Below are positions 27,271 through 36,110 of a DNA stretch of 64,000 nucleotides, one piece after another; within the stretch, counting starts at the first letter, position 1; every line of letters starts with the position of its first letter. The stretch covers positions 1-64,000 of the forward strand of contig CAVQRB010000010.1 of assembly GCA_963715055.1 (NCBI GenBank). Direction: 5' to 3'. Both the position numbers and the translations under genes were made by a program. Origin of the DNA: CAVQRB01 sp963715055 (lineage in GTDB: Bacteria; Pseudomonadota; Alphaproteobacteria; Rhodobacterales; Rhodobacteraceae). Below the pieces are notes generated by a model. The model was not told the origin of the DNA. It worked only from the letters and a program-made list of their open reading frames with translations, and searched no databases.

Positions 27271-28122
27271 TCAATTTCCGAAGTAGTGTTTTCGGCATTC
27301 GGCTTCACGACCTCTCACCACACGCATTCCATCAAGGGGGCCATGCGTTTCGGTCACGACCGTGCGTGTATGCTCACGCCCGCCTTCGTGCGCGAAATAG
27401 ATAACAACCCAATCTCGAGTACGTTCCAGCTGATGAGCCAGGGCGGTATTGGAAAAGAGCGCTGTATATGACCAGTCGGGCCTATCTAAATGAAGGATTG
27501 GAAGCCAAGCTTCTCCATCAGGGTTAAACCGCCGCGGTGCAATTTTGCGAAGGTCTCCCTGTGCGACCCTATTTCTGTAGATTTCATCGACTGCGAGTAG
27601 TTCAGCCACTGATGGTTCGCGATGGTCGTCCGGTCCTTGCCGACTTCGGCGGGCAAGCATGGAGCCGAGCGTCGCCCTGATAGAAGCGGCCTTCCTTGGG
27701 CCTATGCCGGGCACATTTTCGAGCCGGCCGTCATGTGCCGCGATTTCCAAACCTTCTAACGTGTCGACGTGGAGTGTGTCTTGAATGCGATGCGCTGTCT
27801 CAGGACCGACACCAGGGATGGTCTGGAAGAGGTCTTCTGCTTGAGATTCTCCACGCATGCGTTCCAACTGAACCCAATGACCCGTATAGGACATTTCGTC
27901 GATGGCGCGCGCCAGACGATCGCCAATATTCGGAAGGCGTATAAGTCCCTCCAGCCCATCGCTTTTCAATATTTTCGCTGGCTCTTCATCGAGTTTCCGA
28001 ACAGTATCGGCTGCTAAACGATATGCGCGCACACGGAACCGGTTCGCGCCTTGGACGTCAAGAAGCTCGGCAGCCTCTTCCAACCGGTCAGCAATCTGTT
28101 CGCGCGATAGTCCGGAGGGCAT
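27271..28122 (-). CDS. Helix-hairpin-helix protein resembling the PolX N-terminal region
   Basis: 283 residues from ATG 28122. The start, REQIADRLEEAAELLDVQGA and NRFRVRAYRLAADTVRKL, is the HHH_8 domain of DNA polymerase X. It is followed by two helix-hairpin-helix units (IPGVGPETAHRIQDTLHVDT and VPGIGPRKAASIRATLGSM). The remaining residues (FNPDGEAWLPILHLDRPDW, WVVIYFAHEGGREHTRTVVT) are a conserved tail of unknown role. There is no nucleotidyltransferase or PHP domain. Probably a DNA-binding repair-related protein. It is 76 bp upstream of mnmH on the same strand and may be co-transcribed with it. Confidence 0.8.
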   Translation of the reverse strand: MPSGLSREQIADRLEEAAELLDVQGANRFRVRAYRLAADTVRKLDEEPAKILKSDGLEGLIRLPNIGDRLARAIDEMSYTGHWVQLERMRGESQAEDLFQTIPGVGPETAHRIQDTLHVDTLEGLEIAAHDGRLENVPGIGPRKAASIRATLGSMLARRSRQGPDDHREPSVAELLAVDEIYRNRVAQGDLRKIAPRRFNPDGEAWLPILHLDRPDWSYTALFSNTALAHQLERTRDWVVIYFAHEGGREHTRTVVTETHGPLDGMRVVRGREAECRKHYFGN

Positions 28123-28341
28123 ATTGTTTCCTTTTTGTTTTTTCTTTCCCCGAGCGCATCGAGGCCCCAAAGGCTCCTAGAACCCCTTTGTTAGCTTTTA
28201 TCTGCAAAAGCACCACAATTCGAAACTTTGTTAAATTGCTTCACCAGCTTTTGCTACCTAGCTGCCTGCTTCGCAGCTGCCATTCCGCCTTAGTATTTGC
28301 TTTATGATAGGCGCTGCGACCGCAGAGTAGCAGAAGAAATT

Positions 28342-29061
28342 ATGTCGCCCGAATTCCTGGAACTCGGCCCCAAATCAGCACGAGCAACCATTCTGCTAGC
28401 TCATGGCGCGGGTGCGCCTATGGACTCGTCTGGGATGACAGAAATCGCGGAAGCACTTGCCGACCAAGATTTCAGAGTCTTTCGGTTTGAGTTCTCGTAT
28501 ATGGCCATTCGCCGAACAGAAGGCACCCAAAAGGCACCGCCACGCGCTGAAAAATTGAACCATGAGTACCAAGCCGCAATCGCAGCGCTTCAAGCCGATG
28601 GCCAACTTATCATAGGTAGGAAGTCTATGGGCGGCCGTGTCGCAAGTATGATCGCAGATGAGCTGTTCGAAGCGGATCGTATCGCTGGCTTACTCTGTGT
28701 TGGCTATCCGTTCCACCCGATCGGGAAACCCGACAGGCTCCGCACTGAGCACCTGAAAAAACTGCGTACGCCAACGCTGATCTGTCAGGGAACGCGGGAC
28801 CAGTTCGGCTCAAAAGATGAAGTCAGCGAGTACAATCTGTCATCAGCGATCCAATTGCGTTGGTTTGAAGACGGAGACCACGATCTGAAACCACGCAAAC
28901 GCATTTCGGGGTTTACCCACGCGGACCATCTGAATTCAATGGCCGCAGCAGCTATCTGGAGAGCACGCGCGCCAAGGGCAGACGTGAGTGATGATGATCA
29001 AACGGGACCGCTGCCGGAACACCCCGAGGCATTGTCTGGACACCAAAGTCCGATGTTCTGA
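28342..29061 (+). CDS. Alpha/beta-hydrolase (KANL3/Tex30-type), C-terminus replaced by IS110 sequence
   Basis: Starts at ATG 28342. Features: ILLAHGAGAPMDSSGMTEIA (oxyanion HGAG), IIGRKSMGGRVASMIADELF (nucleophile Ser in GRKSMGG), LICQGTRDQFGSKDEV (acid) and FEDGDHDLKPRKR (His). All catalytic elements are present. From 28973 the frame enters the IS110 tail repeat, so the last 30 or so residues (ADVSDDDQTG onward) come from the mobile element. The native end is lost, but the enzyme may still fold. It is divergent from the helix-hairpin-helix gene. Substrate unknown. Confidence 0.8.
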   Translation: MSPEFLELGPKSARATILLAHGAGAPMDSSGMTEIAEALADQDFRVFRFEFSYMAIRRTEGTQKAPPRAEKLNHEYQAAIAALQADGQLIIGRKSMGGRVASMIADELFEADRIAGLLCVGYPFHPIGKPDRLRTEHLKKLRTPTLICQGTRDQFGSKDEVSEYNLSSAIQLRWFEDGDHDLKPRKRISGFTHADHLNSMAAAAIWRARAPRADVSDDDQTGPLPEHPEALSGHQSPMF

Positions 29062-29206
29062 TTGGGACCCGGTAAGCGGACTTCATCAAGGTCAGTGGTC
29101 ACATGCACCGCGCACAAAGACCGGACACATGACCGCAACCTGCGATGATCAACATCAGCTCAAATGCACCCTTGCAAAAAAGGAGCCGTCCACACATGAC
29201 AGTGCC
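28973..29206 (+). repeat. 234-bp direct repeat, copy 2: solitary IS110 right end
   Basis: Same as 22243-22476 with three mismatches, offset 6730 bp, but without any transposase upstream. It includes the 15-bp subterminal repeat sequence and ends ATGACAGTGCC. Together with copy 1 it brackets the selD-mnmH block. Confidence 0.9.
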
Positions 29207-29274
29207 CTACATCCAAATCATTCCAGCTTCTGACTTCAACTCCGGCCATGTTCTTCACCATTACAATTACAATC

Positions 29275-30699
29275 TCAATGGGCAATCATAACGTGTCGAA
29301 CAGCTGTATAATCCTCGAGCGCATACATCGACATATCTTTGCCATAACCTGACTGCTTCAGACCGCCGTGCGGCATCTCGTTGCACAGCATAAAGTGCGT
29401 GTTGACCCAAGTGCAGCCGTAGCGCATTCGCGCCGAGACATCCATCGCGCGGCCCACGTCCTGCGTCCAGATGGAGGACGCAAGCCCATAGTCGCTGTCG
29501 TTTGCCCAAGTGACCGCTTCATCCGGGTCGACGAACCGGGTGACGGAAACCACGGGACCAAAAACCTCGCGCTGGACGATTTCGTCCGACTGCAGTGCGC
29601 CCGCGACGATTGTCGGCTGGTAGTAAAAGCCGCGTCCGCTGTGCATATCGCCGCCGGTTGTGATCTCCATATGCTTGTGCTCGCGTGTCCGCTCGACAAA
29701 GCTGGCGACGCGATCGCGCTGGCGCATGGAGATGAGTGGTGGAATTTCGTTCAGCGTGTCATCGGCGTTGTCGTAGACGATGGTCGATACGGCAGACGAC
29801 AGATCCGCCACCAGCTTCTCATAGATCTTTGGCCCGGCGTAAATGCGGCAGGCAGCCGTACAATCTTGTCCTGCGTTGTAATAGCCGAACGCTTTCAGCC
29901 CTTCAACAACACGCCCCAGATCAGCATCGTCAAACACGATAACGGGAGCCTTGCCGCCAAGTTCCAGATGCGTGCGTTTGACGGTTTTTGAGGCAGCTTG
30001 CAGTACCTTCTTACCCGTCGCTACATCGCCGGTGATCGAGACCATATCGACGTCAGGATGGCTGATCAGAGCATTCCCAACGCTCGCACCTTGCCCCACA
30101 ACCACATTGACCACCCCTTCGGGCAGGATATCCGACATCAGTTTGGCCAGTCGAAGTGCGGTCAGCGGGGTCTGCTCGGAGGGTTTCAGCACGACAGTGT
30201 TGCCGCCAGCCAGCGCGGGTGCCAGCTTCCACGCCATCATCATCATCGGGTAGTTCCAGGGCGCGATAGAGGCGACGACGCCAATCGGATCACGGCGCAC
30301 CATGGAGGTATGCCCTTCCAGATACTCGCCCGCGGCAGAGGTGTGCATGTTGCGCACCGAACCCGCGAAATAGCGGAAGCAATCGGCGACGGCGGGAACC
30401 TCATCGGTCCGAACACCATTGATGGGCTTGCCGCAGTTCAGGGCTTCCAGCCGAGATAGTACTTCAAGATGGGTCTCGACCGCATCAGCGATGGCCAACA
30501 GTTTGGTCGCTCGCTCGGACGGGGTGGTGCGGGACCAAGTTGCGAAGGCAGCGCGTGCCGCACCAACGGCGCGGTTGATCTGGTCGCTGTTAGCTTCGGC
30601 GAGCTTCAGGATGATCTCACCTGTGCGCGGATTGAGAACCGACTCTTCAGTATCCGTGCCGGCCTCGAACGATCCACCGATCAGCATATTCGTATCCAT
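29275..30699 (-). CDS. Aldehyde dehydrogenase, gamma-aminobutyraldehyde/betaine-aldehyde type
   Basis: 474 residues, full length for the ALDH family. Catalytic C280 (YYNAGQDCTAACRIYAG) and general base E246 (HLELGGKAPVIVF) are present, with the NAD site SITGDVATGKKVL and PWNYPMMMMAWKLAPALAGG. It resembles PatD/PuuC-type enzymes that oxidise 4-aminobutanal to GABA with NAD. Its place as the last gene after a putrescine-type ABC importer supports a role in polyamine catabolism. The aminotransferase that would make the aldehyde is not in the window. The exact substrate is an inference. Confidence 0.9.
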   Translation of the reverse strand: MDTNMLIGGSFEAGTDTEESVLNPRTGEIILKLAEANSDQINRAVGAARAAFATWSRTTPSERATKLLAIADAVETHLEVLSRLEALNCGKPINGVRTDEVPAVADCFRYFAGSVRNMHTSAAGEYLEGHTSMVRRDPIGVVASIAPWNYPMMMMAWKLAPALAGGNTVVLKPSEQTPLTALRLAKLMSDILPEGVVNVVVGQGASVGNALISHPDVDMVSITGDVATGKKVLQAASKTVKRTHLELGGKAPVIVFDDADLGRVVEGLKAFGYYNAGQDCTAACRIYAGPKIYEKLVADLSSAVSTIVYDNADDTLNEIPPLISMRQRDRVASFVERTREHKHMEITTGGDMHSGRGFYYQPTIVAGALQSDEIVQREVFGPVVSVTRFVDPDEAVTWANDSDYGLASSIWTQDVGRAMDVSARMRYGCTWVNTHFMLCNEMPHGGLKQSGYGKDMSMYALEDYTAVRHVMIAH

Positions 30700-30729
30700 G
30701 GTGTCACTCCCTTTGATTTTTTGTCCGGT

Positions 30730-31536
30730 TTATTTCCCCTGACCGGCGACCGTATCGGTGCCCCGTGTCAGGTAGTAGGCGCCGAGGATGGGCAGTAAGG
30801 TAACCAGCACCACGACCATCGCGACCACATTGGTCACAGGGCGTTCGCGCGGACGCACAAGCTCTTCCAGCATCCAGATTGGCAAGGTTTGTTGTTGGCC
30901 AGCGGTGAAGGTGGTCACGATGACCTCGTCGAACGACAGCGCAAAGGCGAGCATTCCGCCTGCGAGCAACGCTGTGGAGATGTTCGGCAGGATTACATAG
31001 CGGAAGGTCTGAAAACTGTTCGCCCCCAGATCCATTGAGGCTTCCACCAAAGAGCCAGAAACCCGCCGGAACCTCGCCACTGCGTTGTTATAGACAACGA
31101 CCACACAGAACGTCGCGTGGCCCAGCACGATGGTCCAGAAGCTGAACGGAATATCTGCCAGATTGAAGGCAGAGCGCAGCGAGATGCCCGTGATGATCCC
31201 CGGCAAGGCGATAGGGAGGATCACGAGAAGCGAAATCACCTCACGCCCGAAGAACTTTGTGCGGCTGACGGCTGCCGCGCAGAGGGTGCCAAGAATTAGC
31301 GCGATCACGGTCGATATGCTTGCGACCTTCAGCGAAAGCGCCAACGCCTCCCAGACGTCCGTGCGGTTCCACGTGACGCCGAACCATTTCAGCGTAAATC
31401 CGGGGGGTGGCCACTGGTACGACTTATCCTCAGTCGTGAAGGCATAGACGAAGATCAGCAGGATCGGCAGGTGCATGAAGGCAAGGCCGAACCCTGCCAC
31501 GACCTTGAGACCCAATGGCGCGCGGTCAGAGTGCAT
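30730..31536 (-). CDS. ABC permease, PotC/PotI-like (putrescine/spermidine type)
   Basis: 268 residues from ATG 31536, which overlaps the stop of the preceding permease. Six or so hydrophobic segments, and the inner-membrane EAA loop is SLVEASMDLGANSFQTFRYVILP. The start FGLAFMHLPILLIFVYAFT is typical of PotC. It forms the transmembrane channel with the partner permease. Spacing to the aldehyde dehydrogenase is 30 bp, consistent with one operon. Confidence 0.92.
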   Translation of the reverse strand: MHSDRAPLGLKVVAGFGLAFMHLPILLIFVYAFTTEDKSYQWPPPGFTLKWFGVTWNRTDVWEALALSLKVASISTVIALILGTLCAAAVSRTKFFGREVISLLVILPIALPGIITGISLRSAFNLADIPFSFWTIVLGHATFCVVVVYNNAVARFRRVSGSLVEASMDLGANSFQTFRYVILPNISTALLAGGMLAFALSFDEVIVTTFTAGQQQTLPIWMLEELVRPRERPVTNVVAMVVVLVTLLPILGAYYLTRGTDTVAGQGK

Positions 31537-32467
31537 CGAAGGCCCCCTTACGCTTGGCAATCCAAAGGTAGACCGCCATGAGCAGGATCGGCACTACGGC
31601 GAAGGCCGCCGCCAGCGGGATGTTTCCGGCCGTGCCTTGGAAGGCATAGACTGCTTGCCCGATGAACCTTCGCGAAGAGCCCACAATCTGCGGAATGATG
31701 TAGTCGCCCAGAGTCAGCGAGAAGGTAAAGATCGAACCCGCGATCACACCGGGCAAGGCCAATGGCAACAAGACATGGCGGAAGGTCTGCGACGGGCGGG
31801 CGCCCAGATCGCCTGAGGCTTCTAACAACGAGACCGGCACCCGCTCAAGCGAGGCTTGGATCGGCAAGATCATGAAGGGCAGCCAGACATAGAGGAACAC
31901 AAGGAACGTTCCCGTCGCGCTGACCGAAAGAGAATTCCCACCGATGATCGGGATCGCCAGATAAGCGTTCAAAAGCCAGCTGAGGTGGAGGGTCTCAAAG
32001 AGCCAATTCAGGATCCCCTCTTTGGCGAGGATCAGTTTCCACGAGTAGACTTTGACCAAGTAGGACGACCACAGCGGCAACATGATGCCCAGATAGAAGA
32101 TCGCCTTCCATTTGCCGCGTGCATAGCGGGCGGCGTAATAGGCCACCGGAAAGCCGATGATCGCCGCGCCGATTGTGACGGCAGCCGCCATTACGACTGT
32201 GCGGACAATGATGTCAAAATTCGACGGACGGAACAGCTCACCATAGGTTTTCAACGTCCATTCATATTGGATCTGGCCGGTAAATTCGTCGATTGAAAAA
32301 AAGCTCTGCGCCAGTAATGCAAAGAGCGATCCCAGATAAATGATCCCGAGCCAGAGTGCTGGCGGCAGGATCAGCAGAAAGATCAGCATCGACGGTTTGC
32401 GCCATAGCGCGTCCGAAATCCGCCCCAGCAACCCAGTGTTGCGATCTATGAACGCCTGATTACTCAT
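31526..32467 (-). CDS. ABC permease, PotB/PotH-like
   Basis: 313 residues. Multiple membrane segments (LIFLLILPPALWLGIIYLGS near the start) and EAA loop LLEASGDLGARPSQTFRHVL. The N-terminal extension and SLFALLAQSFFSIDEF segment are typical of PotB-class permeases. Starts within the ATPase stop (4-bp overlap) and overlaps the next permease by 11 bp, so the operon is translationally coupled. Confidence 0.92.
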   Translation of the reverse strand: MSNQAFIDRNTGLLGRISDALWRKPSMLIFLLILPPALWLGIIYLGSLFALLAQSFFSIDEFTGQIQYEWTLKTYGELFRPSNFDIIVRTVVMAAAVTIGAAIIGFPVAYYAARYARGKWKAIFYLGIMLPLWSSYLVKVYSWKLILAKEGILNWLFETLHLSWLLNAYLAIPIIGGNSLSVSATGTFLVFLYVWLPFMILPIQASLERVPVSLLEASGDLGARPSQTFRHVLLPLALPGVIAGSIFTFSLTLGDYIIPQIVGSSRRFIGQAVYAFQGTAGNIPLAAAFAVVPILLMAVYLWIAKRKGAFDAL

Positions 32468-33444
32468 GCGCCCATCACATGCAGATCATCAGGCGACCAA
32501 TCGACATGGACTGTCTCGCCAGTTTTCGGGATCATTGCGCCCTTGGGTAGTAGCATCGTCATCGGTAGGCCATCGACCTCAAGGCTGACGCGGGTCGACG
32601 TGCCCAGAAAACTGACCGTTTTGACGCGTGCGACATGGCCGTTTTCGACCAGATGCACCGCTTCGGGGCGCACCGCGCCGTGGGCACTGATCCCTGTTAG
32701 CTTTGCAACGAAAGCGGGTGGTAAAACGTTGGAAGAGCCTACGAAATCGGCCACAAACGGCTGCTCGGGGCGAAAGTAAATATCCTCGGGTGCGCCGACT
32801 TGGATGATTTTACCGTCACTGAAAACCGCAACGCGGTCAGCCATCGACAAGGCTTCACTTTGATCATGGGTGACAAAGACGAAAGTGATCCCAAGGTTGC
32901 GTTGCAAGACTTTCAGCTCTTCCTGCATCTGTTCGCGGAGTTTGAGATCAAGCGCGCCCAATGGCTCGTCTAGCAGCAGCGCTTTGGGCTTGTTGACCAG
33001 TGCGCGGGCAAGGGCGACACGCTGGCGTTGTCCACCTGACAGTGCCGACGGCTTACGGTCGCCGTAACCGCCAAGGGCCACCATCTCTAGCGCTTCATCC
33101 GCCGCCTTGTGTCGCGCCGCCTTTGTCTGCCCCGCGATCATCAGGCCATAAGCCACGTTGTCGCGCACATTAAGGTGCGGAAAAAGCGCGTAATCCTGAA
33201 AGACAGTGTTCACGTTGCGCTTGTAGGGCGGTGTGCCTTGCACGACCTGCCCGAAAATTTCGATATCTCCGGCTGTGGGGCGTTCAAATCCTGCAATCAG
33301 GCGCAGACAGGTCGTTTTGCCAGACCCCGAAGGCCCAAGCATCGCGAAGAATTCGCCTTCGGCAATGTCAATGTCGACGTGGTCGACAGCTTTCACATCA
33401 CCATAGTGGCGCGAAACGCCTGAAAAACGAATTGCAGAGGTCAT
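32464..33444 (-). CDS. ABC ATPase, PotA/PotG-like
   Basis: 326 residues from ATG 33444 (MTSAIRFSGVSRHYGDVKAV). Walker A GPSGSGKTTCLRL, Q-loop VFQDYALFPHL, signature LSGGQRQRVALARAL, Walker B KALLLDEPLGALDLK and H-loop FVTHDQSEALS. A C-terminal TOBE domain follows (RPEAVHLVENG, KTVSFLGTSTRVSLEVDG). Powers uptake through the two permeases. The upstream ORF extension to 33564 was rejected because it crosses the hairpin after the binding-protein gene. Confidence 0.95.
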   Translation of the reverse strand: MTSAIRFSGVSRHYGDVKAVDHVDIDIAEGEFFAMLGPSGSGKTTCLRLIAGFERPTAGDIEIFGQVVQGTPPYKRNVNTVFQDYALFPHLNVRDNVAYGLMIAGQTKAARHKAADEALEMVALGGYGDRKPSALSGGQRQRVALARALVNKPKALLLDEPLGALDLKLREQMQEELKVLQRNLGITFVFVTHDQSEALSMADRVAVFSDGKIIQVGAPEDIYFRPEQPFVADFVGSSNVLPPAFVAKLTGISAHGAVRPEAVHLVENGHVARVKTVSFLGTSTRVSLEVDGLPMTMLLPKGAMIPKTGETVHVDWSPDDLHVMGA

Positions 33445-33463
33445 AGGATATCCTGGGATTTGG

Positions 33464-33489
33464 GCCCGCCGCACAATTGTGCAGCGGGC
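33464..33489 (-). terminator. Intra-operon hairpin between binding-protein gene and ATPase gene
   Basis: Thirteen-base arms with one mismatch (GCCCGC..GCACAA / TTGTGC..GCGGGC) and no U-tract. Lies 18 bp after the binding-protein stop and 20 bp before the ATPase start. Such hairpins often stabilise the upstream mRNA or attenuate read-through so that the binding protein is made in excess. Confidence 0.65.
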
Positions 33490-33506
33490 GCATCTTTCAC
33501 AGAAGC

Positions 33507-34667
33507 TTACCGACCACCGATCACACCGATATAGTCGGAGACCCAGCGGTAGTAGGGCACGCATTCACCCTGACTTTTGCAGGACGAAACCGGTGTCGTC
33601 CAGAACTTGATCCGCTCGAAATCATCGAGGCCGTTCTTGGTACAGCCTTCCGCGGTCTGCATGCCGCGCCCATCCGTACAGGCGGCAGGCACCGCAGGGT
33701 TGGCACCAAACCAGACCGACAAATCGGCTTGCAAGTTGGAGGCAAGCGAATGCTCCATCCACATGTAGCTGCAGTTCGGGTTGTCTGCATCCACGTGCAT
33801 CATCGTTGAATCCGCCCAACCGGTAGCACCTTCTTGCGGAATCGTTGACGCAACAGGCGTGTTATCTCCTTGAAGCAAGTTCACCTGAAACGGCCATGTT
33901 CCAGAAGCCGCCATGCCTTCGTTCTTGAAGTCGTCGATCTGGATGAAAGCATCGTGCCAGTAGCGGCTGACAATCGTACGCTGCTCGCGCAGAAGATTGA
34001 GCGCCGCATCGTATTGCTCTTGATTAAGCTCGTAGGGCGATACGATGCCCAATTCGGGCTGGTGGAACATCAGGTAGTTGGCCGCATCTGCAATGTGAAT
34101 TGGGCCGTCATAGGCTTGAACACGGCCTGCGTTCGGCTGGCCATCGGGCAGGTCCATCGCCTTGAAGACAACATCCCAGCTGGTCGGCGCTTCGGGGAAG
34201 ACTTCGGTGGAATACATCAGGACGTTTGGACCCCACATATACGGCACGCCATAATGTGTCCCATCAACGTAATGCCACGGCGCTTCCTTGAGACGGTCAT
34301 CGACGGTTGACCAGCTTGGGATCAGATCAATGTTGATCGGCTGGACGCGGTTGCCTGCTACCATGCGCAGCGAGGCGTCGCCGGAGGCGGTGACCAGATC
34401 AAAGCCGCCTTCGTTCATCAGTGCGACCATCTCGTCACTGGTGTTTGCGGTCTTGACGTTAACCATACACCCGGTGGCTTCTTCAAATCCGGTGATCCAG
34501 TCAAAATCCGGCGAAGTCTCGCCCCGCTCAAGATAGCCGGGCCAGGCGACGATGTTCAACTCACCCTCGCCTGCGCCAAGTTCGGTGATCATTGTTTGTG
34601 CCGTGGCCTGACCCGCAATAGTCAGCGCCATCAGCAACGCTGTGCTTGATTTCAAGACATGTGTCAT
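33507..34667 (-). CDS. Periplasmic polyamine-binding protein, PotD/PotF-like
   Basis: 386 residues with a signal peptide (STALLMALTIAGQATA, cleavage near AQT). Features of the polyamine/iron SBP class: ELNIVAWPGYLERGETSPDF, FEEATGCMVNVKTANTSDEM, GGFDLVTASGDASLRM, HYGVPYMWGPNVLMYSTEVF. First gene of the importer operon, downstream of the LysR gene. The VAWPGYLERG-type start is seen in putrescine binders. It contains several cysteines near the C-terminus (SCKSQGECVPY, ACTDGRG) that could form disulfides. Confidence 0.92.
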   Translation of the reverse strand: MTHVLKSSTALLMALTIAGQATAQTMITELGAGEGELNIVAWPGYLERGETSPDFDWITGFEEATGCMVNVKTANTSDEMVALMNEGGFDLVTASGDASLRMVAGNRVQPINIDLIPSWSTVDDRLKEAPWHYVDGTHYGVPYMWGPNVLMYSTEVFPEAPTSWDVVFKAMDLPDGQPNAGRVQAYDGPIHIADAANYLMFHQPELGIVSPYELNQEQYDAALNLLREQRTIVSRYWHDAFIQIDDFKNEGMAASGTWPFQVNLLQGDNTPVASTIPQEGATGWADSTMMHVDADNPNCSYMWMEHSLASNLQADLSVWFGANPAVPAACTDGRGMQTAEGCTKNGLDDFERIKFWTTPVSSCKSQGECVPYYRWVSDYIGVIGGR

Positions 34668-34764
34668 GTGCAGTCTCCCCTTTTTGTATCAACGTGTTTC
34701 CTAGTTTCTTGCCAAAGTGCGGGAGGATCGCTGCGTTCACAAACTCAATTATCAGAATGATGCC

Positions 34765-34779
34765 ATCGGTTATTCCGAT
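34765..34779 (-). promoter_or_regulatory. LysR-type box upstream of the putrescine importer
   Basis: ATCGGTTATTCCGAT: 5-bp inverted arms giving the T-N11-A LysR consensus. It lies between the LysR gene stop (34789) and the binding-protein start (34667), so it could control an importer promoter that starts downstream of lysR. Confidence 0.5.
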
Positions 34780-34788
34780 ATCAAAGAT

Positions 34789-35703
34789 TCAGTCATTACT
34801 GATCATCTTATGTGCCTGCGCCACAGCGATGAATTCACGTGCTGCTGCCGACAATTGCGACCCTTTGCGCCAGACCAGACCCACTTGAACGACGGGCAAC
34901 GCACCCGAGACATCGCGTGCCTCTATCCTGTCCCCTTCAAGCGACCACGGCCGGTAAACCAGATCGGGCAGCAGCGCGACACCAGCCCCCGTTGCCACCA
35001 ATGATCGGACGGCCTCGACCGACCGCGTACTGAAAGCAACTTTCGGGCGGGTTCCCAAGACGGACAACAGCTTGACGGTCTCTTGCTCCATCTCGTCGAT
35101 GTTGAGCATGATCAACGGCTCGTCCTTCAGATCCGCCAAGCTGATGCTGTTCTGGCTGGTCAATCGGTGACCAATCGGCATCCACAGGCGGTAGGGCGAA
35201 ACGTCGAGCGTCTCTGCATACAGCGCAGAGCGTTCGGCCATTTTCGACGTCATCATCACGGCGACATCCATCTCGCCGCCGATGAGAAGGTGTTCAAGGT
35301 ATTCACCCGATTCCTCGATCGCGCTGATCTCGACCTTCGGATTGGCACGCCTGTATTTCGCGAGCAGGTCAGAGATCACGTACCCCGACACCAATGAGGT
35401 CAGACCAAGATGCAACTTGCCTTGCGCCGTCTGACTTTCATCCTCGAATACGCCCCGTGCTCCGGCGACTTGTGCAAGGATCGACGTCGCATGGCGCAGA
35501 AACTGATGGCCACGATGGGTGATATGCAGCCCTCTGGAATGACGGTCAAACAGCTTGACGCCCAGATCGGCCTCAAGATCTTTGATGGATTCCGTAACGG
35601 CGCTTTGCGAGATCGACAAGGAATGCGCACCTGCGCTGACCGAGCCATGCTCCGCGACGGCGACAAAATACCTGAGTTGTCGCAGAGTGAATGACACAAA
35701 CAC
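34789..35703 (-). CDS. LysR-family transcriptional regulator
   Basis: 304 residues. N-terminal winged helix-turn-helix (FTLRQLRYFVAVAEHGSVSA, LSISQSAVTESIKDLEADLG) and the effector-binding domain (HLGLTSLVSGYVISDLLAKY, VEAVRSLVATGAGVALLPDL). It precedes the binding-protein gene on the same strand by 121 bp and probably activates the importer and dehydrogenase in response to a polyamine or its breakdown product. Confidence 0.92.
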   Translation of the reverse strand: MFVSFTLRQLRYFVAVAEHGSVSAGAHSLSISQSAVTESIKDLEADLGVKLFDRHSRGLHITHRGHQFLRHATSILAQVAGARGVFEDESQTAQGKLHLGLTSLVSGYVISDLLAKYRRANPKVEISAIEESGEYLEHLLIGGEMDVAVMMTSKMAERSALYAETLDVSPYRLWMPIGHRLTSQNSISLADLKDEPLIMLNIDEMEQETVKLLSVLGTRPKVAFSTRSVEAVRSLVATGAGVALLPDLVYRPWSLEGDRIEARDVSGALPVVQVGLVWRKGSQLSAAAREFIAVAQAHKMISND

Positions 35704-36110
35704 CGCCTTTATTTAAGATCTATATATCAATGGTAGCGACCACTGCCGTGGTGCTCAATCAGCATTCGAAATCAAAATCCAGCTTCGCACGACAGGGCGA
35801 CATTACATATCAACACTCGACCGCAAGTGGGTGCTAGCGGCCAGCCAAGACGCCAAAAATCTGCGGGACGAATGAAGGTTCTCTATCTGCGGCTGTTGAT
35901 TCAAGGGCGTATTTCGGTCTCATCGGGCTCATGGTCCTCTCCGAGGTCGGCGGTGCCGCCTCATAATGGCGTCGGGGACTGGTGCCTCAAAAAGGTCCGC
36001 TGCGAGGTCGCCTGAGTTGAGGCGCATCGACATTCGACGGCGAGGTCATCCGGCCACCGTCCCGATGGGACGTCTGTACACCCGGACGGGCGTATTCGTG
36101 TGGGTCTATC
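35704..36110. other. Non-coding stretch between lysR and IS110
   Basis: No gene. The left part should hold the lysR promoter; the right part (from about 35990) is probably the 3' end of the IS110 element, with short dyads around 36058-36075 (CGTCCCGATGGGACG). Confidence 0.45.
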
